From Ideonella livida (lineage in GTDB: Bacteria; Pseudomonadota; Gammaproteobacteria; Burkholderiales; Burkholderiaceae_C): a DNA stretch of 64,000 bases. The stretch is taken from assembly GCF_010499455.1 (NCBI RefSeq), contig NZ_JAAGOH010000010.1, forward strand, positions 91,553 to 155,552, written 5' to 3'. Numbering within the stretch: the stretch's first letter is position 1; each line of letters starts with the position of its first letter. Made by a program: the position numbers and the translations under genes. This document shows, in pieces, positions 26,522 to 36,417 of the stretch. The notes beneath the pieces were generated by a model, which saw nothing but the letters and a program-made list of their open reading frames with translations, was not told the origin of the DNA and searched no databases.

Positions 26522-27673
26522 TCAGGACGCCCGGCTGCGCAAGCCGTCGAGGAGTGTCTCGCATTCCTGCGGCAGCGGGGCGTCCAGGGTGATGCGTTCC
26601 CCGCTGGCCGGGTGGTCAAAGGCCAGCTGGCGGGCATGGAGGAACATGCGGTCAAACCGCAGGGGCACCGGACCGCGGCCCGAAGCCAGCGCCTTGTTGA
26701 GCGTGAAGTCCCCATATTTCTCATCGCCCACCAGCGCATGCCCCTGGCTGGCCAGGTGCACCCGGATCTGGTGGGTGCGACCGGTCTTGATGGTGACGTC
26801 CAACAGGGTGAAGTCGTTGTAATTCTCCAACACCTTCACCAGGGAAATGGACCGCTGGCCTTCGGTCTCCTCCTGCGGTCCCACCGCACGCACCCGACGC
26901 TCCCCTTCGGCGGTGAGGTATTTGTGCAGCGGCACATCCACCACCTTAAGGGCTGCCGGCCACGCCCCCAGCACCAGGGCCGCGTAGGTCTTGCCGGTCT
27001 GGCGGTGGCGGAACTGGTCTTGCAAGGCGGTGAGCGCGCTGCGCTTCTTGGCCACCAGCAGCAGACCGGAGGTTTCCTTGTCCAGCCGGTGCACCAGCTC
27101 CAGGAAGCGGGCCTGCGGGCGGGCACGGCGCAGCTGCTCGATCACCCCGTAGCTCACCCCTGAGCCCCCATGCACCGCCACGCCGGCGGGCTTGTTGACC
27201 ACCAGCAGGTGGTCGTCCTCGAACAGCACCGGGAACTCCCGGGGAGGCACCGCCGCCTGGGCGGCCTCCGCGGCCGGACCGGCACGCTCGGGCAGGCGCA
27301 CCGGCGGCACGCGCACCACGTCCTCCAAGGCCAGGCGGGTGTCGGCCGCCGCCCGGGCCTTGTTCACCCGCACCTCCCCGGCCCGGATGATCCGGTAGAC
27401 GTGGGTCTTGGGCACGCCCTTGAGCTCGCGCAGCAGGAAGTTGTCCAGGCGCTGCCCCGCCGAGCCCTCATCCACCGTGACCAGCCGCACGGCGGGGGCG
27501 GCCGGTGCTGGCGGGCGCTGCGACGGCCCGCCGGCGCCGGACGGCGGCACCGGCGGCCGCCCCCCGGAGGCCGCCGCCGGTCGGGCCGTGGCGGCCCCAC
27601 GTCCCCCGGCCGATGCCGGTGTTTTCCTGCCCGATGGCGGCCTTGGTTTGGCCCCTATAATGCGTTGCACCAC
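26522..27673 (-). CDS. rluC: 23S rRNA pseudouridine synthase RluC family
   Basis: The 383-residue protein has a low-complexity Pro/Ala/Gly N-terminal extension (1-60), an S4 RNA-binding domain (about 72-125, QRLDNFLLRELKGVPKTHVYR) and the RluA/RluC catalytic domain with Asp198 in LVHRLDKETSGLLLVAKK. KTGRTHQIRVHLASQGHALVGDEKYG is the conserved C-terminal block. It would modify uridines 955, 2504 and 2580 of 23S rRNA if it is true RluC. The gene starts with tandem GTG codons (27673 and 27670). It diverges from rne, an arrangement shared with E. coli, which supports the RluC assignment. Confidence 0.92.
   Translation of the reverse strand: MVQRIIGAKPRPPSGRKTPASAGGRGAATARPAAASGGRPPVPPSGAGGPSQRPPAPAAPAVRLVTVDEGSAGQRLDNFLLRELKGVPKTHVYRIIRAGEVRVNKARAAADTRLALEDVVRVPPVRLPERAGPAAEAAQAAVPPREFPVLFEDDHLLVVNKPAGVAVHGGSGVSYGVIEQLRRARPQARFLELVHRLDKETSGLLLVAKKRSALTALQDQFRHRQTGKTYAALVLGAWPAALKVVDVPLHKYLTAEGERRVRAVGPQEETEGQRSISLVKVLENYNDFTLLDVTIKTGRTHQIRVHLASQGHALVGDEKYGDFTLNKALASGRGPVPLRFDRMFLHARQLAFDHPASGERITLDAPLPQECETLLDGLRSRAS
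27656..27661 (+). promoter_or_regulatory. Candidate -10 hexamer for rne
   Basis: A perfect TATAAT on the plus strand lies inside the first codons of the divergent rluC gene, about 640 bp before the rne start. No convincing -35 hexamer is present at 16-18 bp, so this is only a candidate. If used, rne would have a leader of about 630 nt. Confidence 0.35.
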
Positions 27674-28297
27674 AATAAAGCCCTAAGTGCTTGATTTTTC
27701 AGAGTTTACCCGGGTACCGGGGCGGTTAGTGTGGCGGGGCGCACCGAGCAGGTGCGCCACAAGGTGATGCAACACCTCCAGAGGCGCTGGAGGCACCGGT
27801 CCCGATGTGACCGGGGGCCGGCGGCTGGAGGTGGCAGAGAAATGTCGGATGTGCCGCCCTGCCTCGTGCAGGGACTTCATCAAAGGTTCATTGTCGGTCG
27901 CGCCGGTCACCGGCCCGCTTGTCGGGCACGAGCCAGGCGATACCGGGTGTCAACGTCAGCTGACTGCGCATGTTGTCCTCTTCCTCCACCCCCCACCACC
28001 CCGCAGGCCCCGGTCCCCGACCGGTGCGGCCGCAGGGTGCGCGGCGCCAGTGCCTGGCGCCCGAGGGGCCGGGTGCCGGGCGGACGCCTTCCCGCAGCAG
28101 TGGGTCTGACGCAGGCACACGCGCCAACGCCAACGGCCGTCCTTCGGGACGGTCGGGGGTCCAGGGCCATTCCTTCCAGCGGCCACGTTCGCGATTTCTC
28201 GTGCATCTGACGGGGTGAAGACCCGCCGGATCCTTCCGGCAGGCGGACACCTCCCACCCAAGACGGCCGGGCAACCGGCCGTGGATGAGGAGTGCAC
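27674..28297 (+). promoter_or_regulatory. Long rne 5' leader with stacked stem-loops
   Basis: No gene is seen in this 624-bp gap. It holds several perfect hairpins. GGCGCACC/GGTGCGCC spans 27738-27758 (8-bp stem, 5-nt loop). CCTCCAG/CTGGAGG spans 27775-27793 (7 bp, 5 nt). CCCTGC/GCAGGG spans 27857-27873 (6 bp, 5 nt). ACGGCCGG-GCAA-CCGGCCGT spans 28263-28282 (8 bp, GNRA tetraloop) and ends just before the GAGGAG Shine-Dalgarno. In E. coli the rne leader (about 360 nt) folds into hairpins by which RNase E senses its own level; the same kind of feedback is inferred here. Confidence 0.55.
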
Positions 28298-31189
28298 ATG
28301 AAACGCATGCTGATCAATGCCACGCAGCCGGAAGAGCGGCGGCTGGCGATCGTCGACGGCCAGAAGCTGCTCGACTTCGAGACCGAGATCGAAGGGCGCG
28401 AGCAGCGCAAGGGCAATATCTACAAGGCCGTCGTCACCCGCGTCGAGCCTTCGCTGGAGGCCTGTTTTGTCGACTATGGCGAGGACCGCCACGGCTTCCT
28501 GCCTTTCAAGGAAATCTCCCGCCAGTATTTCAAGGAAGGCGTGCCGGTCAAGGACGCCAAGATCCAGGACGTGATCTCCAACGGCCAGGAACTGCTGGTC
28601 CAGGTGGAGAAGGAAGAGCGCGGCAACAAGGGCGCAGCGCTGACCACCTTCGTCAGCTTGGCCGGCCGCTACCTGGTGCTGATGCCCAACAACCCGCGCG
28701 GCGGTGGCGTCAGCCGCCGCATCGAGGGGGAACAGCGCGAGGAGCTCAAGGAGAACCTCGACCAGCTCGAATACCCCAAGGGCATGAGCCTAATCGCCCG
28801 CACCGCCGGCATCGGCCGTACCGCCGCCGAGCTGCAGTGGGACCTGAACTACATGCTCAAGCTTTGGGAGGCCATCGACACGGCCTCCCGGGCGGGCAAG
28901 GGCGCCTTCCTGATCTATCAGGAGTCGTCGCTGGTGATCCGCGCGATCCGCGACTACTTCACCGCCGACATCGGCGAGATCCTGATCGACACCGACGACA
29001 TCTACGATCAGGCCCACCAGTTCATGAACCACGTGATGCCGGAGTCCGTGCATCGCGTCAAGCGCTACCGCGACCCGGCGCCGCTGTTCAGCCGTTTCCA
29101 GATCGAGCACCAGATCGAGACGGCCTTCGCCCGCACGGTGAACCTGCCTTCCGGCGGGGCCATCGTCATCGACCACACCGAAGCCCTGGTGGCCGTGGAC
29201 GTGAACTCGGCCCGCGCCACGCGGGGCGGTGACATCGAGGAAACCGCCACCCGCACCAACTTGGAAGCGGCCGACGAGATCGCCCGCCAGTGCCGCCTGC
29301 GCGACCTGGGCGGCCTGATCGTGGTGGACTTCATCGACATGGAGGACTCCAAGAACCGCCGCGAGGTCGAGCAGCGCCTGAAGGATGCCCTGCGCTATGA
29401 CCGCGCCCGCGTGCAGTTCAGCTCGATCAGCAAGTTCGGCCTGCTGGAGCTGAGCCGCCAGCGCCTGCGCCCGGCCCTGAGCGAAGGCAGCCACATCACC
29501 TGCCCGCGCTGCAACGGCACCGGCCACATCCGCGACACCGAGTCCTCGGCGCTGCAGATCCTGCGCATCATCCAGGAGGAGGCGATGAAGGAAAACACCG
29601 CCGCCGTGCACGTGCAAGTGCCGGTGGAGGTGACCTCCTTCCTGCTCAACGAGAAGCGCACCGAGATCACCAAGATCGAGCTCAAGCAGCGCACCACCGT
29701 GCTGCTGGTGCCCAACAAGCACCTGGAAACGCCGAACTACAAGCTGGAGCGCCTGCGCCACGACGACCCGCGTCTGGAGAACCTGCAGGCCAGCTACACG
29801 ATGATCGAGGAGCAGGACGACGAGGTGGCCATCAGCCGCCGCGAGAAGACCAAGGCCAAGCAGGAGCCCATCATCAAGGGTCTGCTGCCCGATCAACCTG
29901 CGCCCGTGGTGGCCCCGGCGCCTGCCGAGGCCGCCGCCCCGGCACCGGCCACGGCCACGACCCCCGCCGCCCCTGTGGTGACGGCACCGGCCGCTCCGTC
30001 GGTGGCCGCCCCGCGGCCGGCGGGGGGTGGCTTCTTTGGCTGGATCAAGCGCCTGTTCGCCCCGGCCCCCGTGGCCGCGCCGGAACCGGTGGCCGCCCCG
30101 GTGGTCACCCCAACCGAGGCGCCGGCCACTGCACCGGCGGGCCGTGACGGCCGCGGCCCGGGCAAGGGCCGTGATGGCGGTCGCCGTGAACGCGAGGAGC
30201 GTGGCGAACGCCGCGAGGACCGCAAGGAGGGCCGTGGTGGGCGCGATGAGCAGGGCCGTCGTGACGGGAGTCGCCCGGAGGGCCGCGGCGACAACCGCCA
30301 GGAGGGTCGCAACCGCCGTGATGGTGGCCGCCGCGAGCGCGAGGACGGCCAAGGCCAGACCGAGGTCCGCGCCGAGCGCCAAGAACGCCAGGACCGCCGA
30401 CTGCGCGAACAGGAGCGTGAGCTGGGCCAGGCCGCCGTGCCGGCCGAACTCGAACTGGCCCAGGGTCTGACCGAAGGCGGGCCTTCGGCGGCTCCGGACG
30501 CCGCCCAGGCCGCCGAAGGCGAGCGTGGTGAAGGCCGCCGCCGCCGCCGCCGCCGTGGCGGTCGCCGCGAGGAGGGCGAAGGCCAGGAAGGCCTGTCAAC
30601 GGAAGCTCTGGAAGGTGGCCACGAAGACCCGGCTGGCGCGGTCGAACCGGCTGAAACCACCGCCGGTGAGGCCCCTGCGCTGTCGGAAGGCGCACCGGAC
30701 GTGCCGGCAGAGGGAGAGGACGGACGTGACGGGGGTCGCCGCCGCCGCAACCGCTACCGCCGAGACCGTCGCGAGGACGACGGTGTGGCCGAAGGCAACA
30801 CCACGCCGATGGCCGAGGGCGAGCCGCCGGTGGCCGTGTCTGAGCCGGTCGCCCCGCTGGCCAACGAGGTGGAGCAGCCGGTGCCGGCCGCCGCAGCCCC
30901 GGCCGCCGTGGTGGCCGAGCCCTACGTGCTGGCCGTGGACGAACTGCAGCGCGTGGCTGAGGCCGCAGGCCTGAACTGGGTCAACTCCGACCCGGCCCGG
31001 GTGGCCGAGGTGCAAGCCCAGATCGCCGCCGAGCCCAAGCCGGTGCACGTGCCGCGCGAGCGCAAACCGCTGGTGCTGCTGGACGAAGGCCCGTTGGTGC
31101 TGGTCGAGACCCGCAAGGACCTGGCCACGGTGCGCCTGCCCTTCGACGACGCCCCCGCGGCGGCGACCGAGTCGGGACAGCCCGCCTGA
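28298..31189 (+). CDS. rne: Ribonuclease E
   Basis: The 963-residue endonuclease starts [10 protein letters not shown], as in E. coli. It has the S1 domain (about 36-120), 5'-sensor and RNase H regions, and DNase-I-like catalytic site with Asp301 ([13 protein letters not shown]) and Asp344 (VVDFIDM), 43 residues apart as in E. coli Asp303/Asp346. The Zn-link CPRCNGTG is at 402. The C-terminal half is disordered: an Ala/Pro segment, a short [14 protein letters not shown] element (about 576-589) that may be an amphipathic membrane anchor, a long Arg/Gly/Glu-rich RNA-binding region (about 610-770) and an acidic/Pro-rich tail. It cleaves mRNA and rRNA precursors at the membrane. GAGGAG precedes the ATG; a GTG six bases upstream is an alternative. 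Confidence 0.97.
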   Translation: MKRMLINATQPEERRLAIVDGQKLLDFETEIEGREQRKGNIYKAVVTRVEPSLEACFVDYGEDRHGFLPFKEISRQYFKEGVPVKDAKIQDVISNGQELLVQVEKEERGNKGAALTTFVSLAGRYLVLMPNNPRGGGVSRRIEGEQREELKENLDQLEYPKGMSLIARTAGIGRTAAELQWDLNYMLKLWEAIDTASRAGKGAFLIYQESSLVIRAIRDYFTADIGEILIDTDDIYDQAHQFMNHVMPESVHRVKRYRDPAPLFSRFQIEHQIETAFARTVNLPSGGAIVIDHTEALVAVDVNSARATRGGDIEETATRTNLEAADEIARQCRLRDLGGLIVVDFIDMEDSKNRREVEQRLKDALRYDRARVQFSSISKFGLLELSRQRLRPALSEGSHITCPRCNGTGHIRDTESSALQILRIIQEEAMKENTAAVHVQVPVEVTSFLLNEKRTEITKIELKQRTTVLLVPNKHLETPNYKLERLRHDDPRLENLQASYTMIEEQDDEVAISRREKTKAKQEPIIKGLLPDQPAPVVAPAPAEAAAPAPATATTPAAPVVTAPAAPSVAAPRPAGGGFFGWIKRLFAPAPVAAPEPVAAPVVTPTEAPATAPAGRDGRGPGKGRDGGRREREERGERREDRKEGRGGRDEQGRRDGSRPEGRGDNRQEGRNRRDGGRREREDGQGQTEVRAERQERQDRRLREQERELGQAAVPAELELAQGLTEGGPSAAPDAAQAAEGERGEGRRRRRRRGGRREEGEGQEGLSTEALEGGHEDPAGAVEPAETTAGEAPALSEGAPDVPAEGEDGRDGGRRRRNRYRRDRREDDGVAEGNTTPMAEGEPPVAVSEPVAPLANEVEQPVPAAAAPAAVVAEPYVLAVDELQRVAEAAGLNWVNSDPARVAEVQAQIAAEPKPVHVPRERKPLVLLDEGPLVLVETRKDLATVRLPFDDAPAAATESGQPA

Positions 31190-31205
31190 CGCCACCGCGT
31201 CGCCA

Positions 31206-31230
31206 CCTCACGCCCCCCATGGGCGTGAGG
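31206..31230 (+). terminator. 10-bp hairpin after rne (no T-tract)
   Basis: CCTCACGCCC and GGGCGTGAGG form a perfect 10-bp stem with a 5-nt loop, 17 bp past the rne stop. It precedes the T-tailed terminator at 31244-31277 and probably protects the mRNA end or acts with it. Confidence 0.5.
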
Positions 31231-31243
31231 CCCCTCTTCCAAG

Positions 31244-31277
31244 GCCCCCGCCCGCTTGCTGCGTCCGGGGGCTTTTT
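31244..31277 (+). terminator. Rho-independent terminator of rne
   Basis: GCCCCCG (31244-31250) pairs with CGGGGGC (31266-31272) and is followed at once by TTTTT. The 15-nt loop is CT/GC-rich. This is the best terminator on the plus strand in the window and ends the rne transcript before the convergent nagZ gene. Confidence 0.8.
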
Positions 31278-31336
31278 CATGCCCTGCCCCCACCGCGGCC
31301 CGCCCAACACGGCAAGGCCTCAGGGCAGAAGACCGC

Positions 31337-32437
31337 TCACTGCACCCAGCCGTTCAGGCGTTCCAGCGCGCGCAGGTAGGGGGCATGGTGCATCAGCTCG
31401 TCCCAGGCCAAGGGCTGGGTCTGCGGCAGCAGGGCCATGCGTCGGGCTTCGCTCTCCTCGCTGGGCCGCCAGTGGCCCCGCTGGGCCTCGGCCAGCAGGC
31501 CATCCAGCAGCGCATCCACCGCCTGACCCCCTTCCACCTGAGACTGGTTGCACAAGAGCACCAGGTCACAGCCGGCGTTGAGGGCCGCCACCCCGGCCTG
31601 GGTGAAGCTCACCGCCTGGCCATCGAGTTGGCGGGCCCCCTCCATGCTGAGGTCGTCGCTGAAAACCGCCCCGGTGAAACCCAGCTCACCCCGCAGAATG
31701 TCCTGAAGCCAGACCGGGGAGAAACCGGCAGGCCGCTGCTTGTCCACCCGGGAATAGATGACATGCGCGGGCATGACGCTGGCCAGCGAACTGCTCAGCC
31801 ATTCATAGGGCCGCGCATCGTCTTCCAGGATGGCCTTGCGGCTGCGCTTGTCCACCGGAATGGCCACATGGCTGTCGGCCTCGACATGGCCATGCCCTGG
31901 GAAATGCTTGCCGCAGTGCGCCATGCCGGCCTGCAGCAGGCCCTGCATCAGGCTCTTGGCCAGCAGGGTGGTGACCCGAGCGTCGCGGTGGAAGGCCCGG
32001 TCGCCGATGACATGGCTGCGGCCGTGGTCCAGGTCCAGCACCGGGGTGAAGCTCAGGTCCACCCCGCAGGCGCGGAGTTCGGCCGCCAGCACATAGCCGG
32101 CGGCGGTGGCGGCATCGGTGGCCAGCAGGGCATCCTGCATCCACAACTCGCCATAAAAGCGCATGGGCGGCAGGTGGGTGAAGCCATCACTGCGGAAGCG
32201 CTGCACCCGCCCGCCCTCATGGTCCACACAGACCAGCAGGTCCGGGCGCAGGGCCTTGGCCTCGGCCACCAGCGCGGTGAGGTGGGCGCGATCCTGCCAA
32301 TGACGCGAGAACAGGATCATGCCGCCGGTCATGGGGTGCTGCAGGCGGCGGCGGTCGTCGGCGCTGAGCTGGGTGCCGGCGATGTCAAGCACCACCGGGG
32401 CGTGTTCGGGCAGTTCAGGCAGGTCGTGGTCACGCAT
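31337..32437 (-). CDS. nagZ: Beta-N-acetylhexosaminidase NagZ (GH3)
   Basis: The 366-residue cytoplasmic glycosidase removes GlcNAc from anhydro-muropeptides in peptidoglycan recycling. GH3 NagZ motifs are present: [24 protein letters not shown], the catalytic loop [19 protein letters not shown] with the His-Asp pair, [10 protein letters not shown] and the nucleophile in [10 protein letters not shown]. Length fits the single-domain form (about 340-360). It starts inside the 3' end of acpS (8-bp overlap) and is the last gene of the minus-strand run, ending close to the rne terminator. Confidence 0.96.
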   Translation of the reverse strand: MRDHDLPELPEHAPVVLDIAGTQLSADDRRRLQHPMTGGMILFSRHWQDRAHLTALVAEAKALRPDLLVCVDHEGGRVQRFRSDGFTHLPPMRFYGELWMQDALLATDAATAAGYVLAAELRACGVDLSFTPVLDLDHGRSHVIGDRAFHRDARVTTLLAKSLMQGLLQAGMAHCGKHFPGHGHVEADSHVAIPVDKRSRKAILEDDARPYEWLSSSLASVMPAHVIYSRVDKQRPAGFSPVWLQDILRGELGFTGAVFSDDLSMEGARQLDGQAVSFTQAGVAALNAGCDLVLLCNQSQVEGGQAVDALLDGLLAEAQRGHWRPSEESEARRMALLPQTQPLAWDELMHHAPYLRALERLNGWVQ

Positions 32438-32843
32438 GGCCAGGCTCCTCGGGCTGGGTTTCGACGACGACGAAACTGACCACCTGGTCCAGCTCGTCGC
32501 TCAGGGTCACGTGGGCCTGCAAGCGGCGCTGGGCGAACCAGTCGGCCAGGTCGCCATGCAGACGGATGAAGGGCTTGCCGCTGGGCTCGTTCAGGATCTC
32601 GCACGCACGCCAGGTCATGGGCAGGTGCAGGCCCAGGCCGATGGCCTTGGAAAAGGACTCCTTGGCAGAGAAGCGGGTGGCCAGGTAGGCCAGCCCCCGC
32701 GACTCATGGCGCCGGCGGCGCCCGGCCCAGACCTGGAGCTCGGTGGGGCCCAGCACCTTCTCGGCAAAGCGGTCCCCCCGGCGGGCCAGGGTGTCGCGGA
32801 TGCGGCCGATGTCGCAGATGTCCGTGCCGATGCCGTAGATCAT
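32430..32843 (-). CDS. acpS: Holo-[acyl-carrier-protein] synthase
   Basis: The 137-residue enzyme attaches 4'-phosphopantetheine from CoA to Ser37 of ACP. It has the AcpS signatures [15 protein letters not shown] (Mg-binding Asp8) and [15 protein letters not shown] (Glu of the second metal site). The middle contains a basic loop [10 protein letters not shown]. Its substrate acpP is encoded about 13 kb away in the same strand run. It sits 17 bp after pdxJ and overlaps nagZ, consistent with one operon; the pdxJ-acpS pairing is common in proteobacteria. Confidence 0.95.
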   Translation of the reverse strand: MIYGIGTDICDIGRIRDTLARRGDRFAEKVLGPTELQVWAGRRRRHESRGLAYLATRFSAKESFSKAIGLGLHLPMTWRACEILNEPSGKPFIRLHGDLADWFAQRRLQAHVTLSDELDQVVSFVVVETQPEEPGHA

Positions 32844-32860
32844 GGCGGCGTCCGCAGGTC

Positions 32861-33661
32861 TCAGACCGGCGCATGGGCGCGGCGGATGCAGCGCTGGTAG
32901 TCGCGGATGGTCTCGGTGTAGCCCAGCTCCAGGGCATCGGCGATCAGGGCATGGCCGATGGAGACCTCACTGACGCCGGGCACCTCGCGCAGGAAGACCG
33001 CCAGGTTGTCACGGTTGAGGTCATGTCCGGCGTTCACCCCCAGGCCGGCGGCCAGGGCGGCACGCGCTGCCTCGGCATACCGGGCGCCCACGGCGGCCTG
33101 CTCCGGCGTGCCCCAGGCCCGCGCCCAGGCCTCGGTGTAGAGCTCCACCCGGTCGGCACCCACCGCACGGGCATGGGCCATGGCCTGGGGCAGCGGGTCC
33201 ATGAACAGGCTGACCCGCACCCCCAGGGCGTGGCATTCCTCGATCAGCGGCCGCAGGACCTCGCCGTCGGCGGGCAGGTTCCAACCATGATCCGAGGTGA
33301 ACTGGCCGACGGTGTCGGGCACGAAAGTGGCCTGGTGGGGCCGCACTGCGCGCACGAAATCCATCAGGTTGTGCAGCGGATTGCCCTCGATGTTGAACTC
33401 CACCTGCGGCCACGCCCGCAGCAGCGCGGCCAGGTCGTGGACGTCGTGGTGGCGGATGTGGCGCTCGTCGGGCCGCGGGTGGACGGTGATGCCGTCGGCG
33501 CCAGCCTCCAGCACCCGGGTGGCGGCCACGGTGACGCTGGGGATGCCCAGGTGGCGGGTGTTGCGCAGCAGCGCCACCTTGTTGAGGTTGACCGAGAGGG
33601 CGGTCAGGCCGGAGGCCGGACCGCCATGGGCGCCGGCATCGGGTGCGACGAGCGGATTCAT
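32861..33661 (-). CDS. pdxJ: Pyridoxine 5'-phosphate synthase
   Basis: The 266-residue TIM-barrel enzyme condenses 1-deoxyxylulose-5-phosphate with 3-amino-2-oxopropyl phosphate to form PNP (vitamin B6). Diagnostic blocks are [83 protein letters not shown] and [18 protein letters not shown]. The start at 33661 gives [10 protein letters not shown]; the shine-dalgarno is weak. recO is upstream with a 90-bp gap and acpS directly downstream, the same order as in E. coli (recO-pdxJ-acpS). Confidence 0.96.
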   Translation of the reverse strand: MNPLVAPDAGAHGGPASGLTALSVNLNKVALLRNTRHLGIPSVTVAATRVLEAGADGITVHPRPDERHIRHHDVHDLAALLRAWPQVEFNIEGNPLHNLMDFVRAVRPHQATFVPDTVGQFTSDHGWNLPADGEVLRPLIEECHALGVRVSLFMDPLPQAMAHARAVGADRVELYTEAWARAWGTPEQAAVGARYAEAARAALAAGLGVNAGHDLNRDNLAVFLREVPGVSEVSIGHALIADALELGYTETIRDYQRCIRRAHAPV

Positions 33662-33750
33662 GATGGCGTGTGGGGGTGAGGAACTGCTGAGGGGAAGGTC
33701 GCGGGAAGGGCCCGCCCGGGCGGAAGGCGCGGGGCCCCGCCGGCGCGGGC

Positions 33751-34536
33751 TCAGCCCCGCTCCATCCACTGTTGGGCGTCGATCATGACCTCGCGGGTGC
33801 GCAACCGGGCCGAGCCCAGATGATAGTGAAGCAGTCCGCGGGAGGTGGTCTTGAGCGCAGGCAAGGCCTGGGCGCAGGCCAACTGCAAAGCCACCAGCTC
33901 GCCGTCGTCCAGTGCTTGCTGGATGTCGCTCCACTGGCGCCCGGTCAGGCCGTTGTCGGCCATGGCGGCCGCCACCAGGCCGAGCTCGGGCCGCAGGCTG
34001 TACACCGACGAGGGCAGCAGGGGCGTCTGCTGGGCGGTGAGCAGGTCCAGCGTCGGCAGCAGGCCCAGCTCGCGCAGGAGCAGCAGCTCAAAGGCCCGCA
34101 GCGCGGCCTGCATCAGCGTGTCCTCCCCGCTGGCCAGGGCCGGCAGGCTGCCGGCATAAGCATCGAACAGCAAGGGTTGGGCGTCGGCCCGCGGCAGAAG
34201 CCGCAGGAGCAGCTCATTGAGGTAGAAGCCGCTGAACAGTGCTGCCGCCGGCAGCACCGGGCCACCGCCAGCCCATTCGGCCGCCCGCAGGGTATGGATC
34301 TCCGCCCCCTCGTCCTTGACCGCGCCCAAGCTGACCGACAGGCGCTGAAAGGGCATGAGCACTGGCCGCAGCTGGGAGTGCGGGCGCTTGGCCCCCTTGG
34401 CGGCCACGGCCACCCGGCCCTGCCCGCGGGTGAAGAGCTCCACGATCAGGCTGGTCTCGCTCCAGTCGTGCTGATGCAGCACGAAAGCGGGCGTGGGCGG
34501 CGGCAGGCTGCGCCGGGTCATGGTCGCAGCAGGCAT
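33751..34536 (-). CDS. recO: DNA repair protein RecO
   Basis: The 261-residue protein has the N-terminal OB fold (FVLHQHDWSETSLIVELFTR, GRVAVAAKGAKRPHSQLRPV, LMPFQRLSVSLG) and the helical C-terminal domain (LFSGFYLNELLLRLLPRADA, LRAFELLLLRELG). It acts in RecFOR-dependent loading of RecA on gapped DNA. No zinc-finger cysteines are seen, as in many proteobacterial RecO. Two in-frame ATGs are possible, 34536 (MPAATMTRR) and 34521 (MTRRSLPPP); neither has a good ribosome-binding site. It lies 37 bp after era. Confidence 0.93.
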   Translation of the reverse strand: MPAATMTRRSLPPPTPAFVLHQHDWSETSLIVELFTRGQGRVAVAAKGAKRPHSQLRPVLMPFQRLSVSLGAVKDEGAEIHTLRAAEWAGGGPVLPAAALFSGFYLNELLLRLLPRADAQPLLFDAYAGSLPALASGEDTLMQAALRAFELLLLRELGLLPTLDLLTAQQTPLLPSSVYSLRPELGLVAAAMADNGLTGRQWSDIQQALDDGELVALQLACAQALPALKTTSRGLLHYHLGSARLRTREVMIDAQQWMERG

Positions 34537-34573
34537 GTGGCGATGGGGCGCCAGCCCCTGGCGCCGACCGGCA

Positions 34574-35557
34574 TCACTCGTAGCCGTAGGAGCGCAGGTG
34601 CTCCTCGCTGGCAGCCCAGCCCGAGCGAACCTTGACCCACAGCTCCAGGAAGACCTTGCAGTCCATGAGGCGCTCCAACTCGACACGGGCATCGCTGCCG
34701 ATGCGCTTGAGCCGCTCGCCGCCGGCACCGATGATCATGCCCTTGTGGGCGTCACGCTCCACCACGATGGAGGCACTGATACGTCGGCGCAGGCCGCCCT
34801 CCTCCTCCTCCCACTTGTCGATGATGACGGTGGAGGTGTAGGGCAGCTCGTCGCCGGTCAGGCGGAAGAGCTTCTCGCGGATGATCTCGGAGGCCAGGAA
34901 CTTCTCGCTGCGATCGGTCAGGGTGTCCTCCTCATAGAACCACCCCTGCTCGGGCAGGTAGGGCTTGAGGATGGCAAACAGCCGCTCCACATCGGCGCGC
35001 CGGGTGGCCGACATCGGCACGAACTCGGCAAAGGAATGCCGCTGCTGCATCTGCTGCAGCCAAGGCAGCAGGTCGGCGCGGCGGTGGATGTTGTCGAGCT
35101 TGTTGGCGATCAGCACCACCGGCTTGCCCGGCGGGATGAGGGCCAGCACCTTCTCATCGGCCGGCCCCATGCGCCCGGCCTCGACCAAGAAGAGCACCAC
35201 GTCCACATCACCCAGGGTCGACTGCACCGTGCGGTTGAGGTTGCGGTTGAGCGCGGTGGCGTGCTTCATCTGGAAGCCCGGGGTGTCCACGAAGACGAAC
35301 TGCGCCTCCTCCACCGTGCGCACACCGGTGATGCGGTGGCGGGTGGTCTGCGCCTTCTTGGAGGTGATGCTGATCTTCTGTCCGACCAGCGCATTCATCA
35401 GCGTGGACTTGCCCACATTGGGACGGCCGACGATGGCGAGCAGGCCGCAGCGCTGGCCCTCAGCGTCCGGTGCTTGGGGGGGCAGGTTTTCAGACGTCAG
35501 GGAAGCGTCGGTCTGGCCGGCATCCGCGGCGTCGTCAGGAGAAGGAGAGGTGGTCAT
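34574..35557 (-). CDS. era: GTPase Era
   Basis: The 327-residue protein binds the 3' end of 16S rRNA during 30S assembly. GTPase motifs are G1 GRPNVGKST (44-52), G2/G3 with [10 protein letters not shown] and DTPGF, G4 NKLD, and a C-terminal KH domain with [18 protein letters not shown] (about 283-300). Residues 1-35 are an Asp/Pro-rich extension absent from E. coli Era (301 residues). It follows rnc (147-bp gap) and precedes recO, the usual lepB-rnc-era-recO order. Confidence 0.96.
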   Translation of the reverse strand: MTTSPSPDDAADAGQTDASLTSENLPPQAPDAEGQRCGLLAIVGRPNVGKSTLMNALVGQKISITSKKAQTTRHRITGVRTVEEAQFVFVDTPGFQMKHATALNRNLNRTVQSTLGDVDVVLFLVEAGRMGPADEKVLALIPPGKPVVLIANKLDNIHRRADLLPWLQQMQQRHSFAEFVPMSATRRADVERLFAILKPYLPEQGWFYEEDTLTDRSEKFLASEIIREKLFRLTGDELPYTSTVIIDKWEEEEGGLRRRISASIVVERDAHKGMIIGAGGERLKRIGSDARVELERLMDCKVFLELWVKVRSGWAASEEHLRSYGYE

Positions 35558-35704
35558 CGCGGCGGGATCCGTGGCGTCAGGGCAAGGGGTCGGGGGGCGG
35601 CGGTCTGGCCGCCAGTCGGCGCGCCATCGGTGGGCACCAGCCCCGGCAGGGTGGATGGCGCGAGCCGCCCACCGGGGAAGGCCCGCACCAGGAAAAGGCA
35701 GCGC

Positions 35705-36394
35705 TCAGGGGTGCGTGGGCGCGGACTGCAGAAGCTCCAACACCTTGCGGGCGGCCTCCTGCTCACCCGCGCGGCGGGAACGGCCCTCGCCCAGGGCCGA
35801 AACCTCCAGGGCGGGCACGGCGCATTCCACCTCGAAGACCTGGGCATGGGCCTGGCCCCGGGTGGAGACGATGCGGTAGGTGGGCACCGCCACACGGCGG
35901 GCTTGCAGCCATTCCTGCAGCTCGGTCTTGGCGTCCTTGCGCCAGGTGTCCAGCGGGGTGACGGCGATGACCTCGCCAAAGAGCTGCCCCACCAGCCGGA
36001 AGGCCGCCTCCAGGCCGCCGTCGAGGTAGACCGCGCCCAGCACGGCCTCCAGCGCGTCAGCCAGGATGGACGCACGCTGCGCCCCCCCGCCCTTGGCCTC
36101 GCCCTCGGACAGGCGCAGGGCCTCGTTCAGCCGCAGCACCAGAGCGGCCTTGTGCAGGCTGTCCTCACGCACCAGGTGGGCACGCACCCGGGTCAGATCG
36201 CCTTCGTCCGAGCCGGCGAAGCGCTCGTAGAGCAGGTGGGAGACCGCCAGGCTGAGCACCGAGTCGCCCAGGAATTCCAGGCGCTCGTTGTGGTCAGCCC
36301 CGTGGCTGCGGTGGGTGAGCGCGCGCGCCAGCAGCCCGGGCTGCTGGAAGGTGTAGCCCAGGCGCTGCTGCAGGGCAAGCAGTCGAGGTTCCAT
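35705..36394 (-). CDS. rnc: Ribonuclease III
   Basis: The 229-residue double-strand-specific endonuclease matures rRNA and regulates mRNAs. The signature ERLEFLGDSVLSLAVSHLLY carries Glu40 and Asp44, and ADALEAVLGAVYLDGGLEAAF carries the second acidic pair. A C-terminal dsRNA-binding domain follows (about 155-225, DAKTELQEWLQARRVAVPTY, RRAGEQEAARKVLELLQ). The ATG at 36394 gives MEPRLLALQQ; a TTG four codons upstream is possible. The DUF4845 gene is immediately upstream (23 bp). Confidence 0.96.
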   Translation of the reverse strand: MEPRLLALQQRLGYTFQQPGLLARALTHRSHGADHNERLEFLGDSVLSLAVSHLLYERFAGSDEGDLTRVRAHLVREDSLHKAALVLRLNEALRLSEGEAKGGGAQRASILADALEAVLGAVYLDGGLEAAFRLVGQLFGEVIAVTPLDTWRKDAKTELQEWLQARRVAVPTYRIVSTRGQAHAQVFEVECAVPALEVSALGEGRSRRAGEQEAARKVLELLQSAPTHP

Positions 36395-36417
36395 GCGTGC
36401 GGCCAAACGAAAAAAGA

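Noticed and set aside
27656..27661. Firm assignment of the rne promoter.
   Set aside because: TATAAT is perfect, but no -35 lies at proper distance and it overlaps the first codons of rluC; listed only as a candidate.
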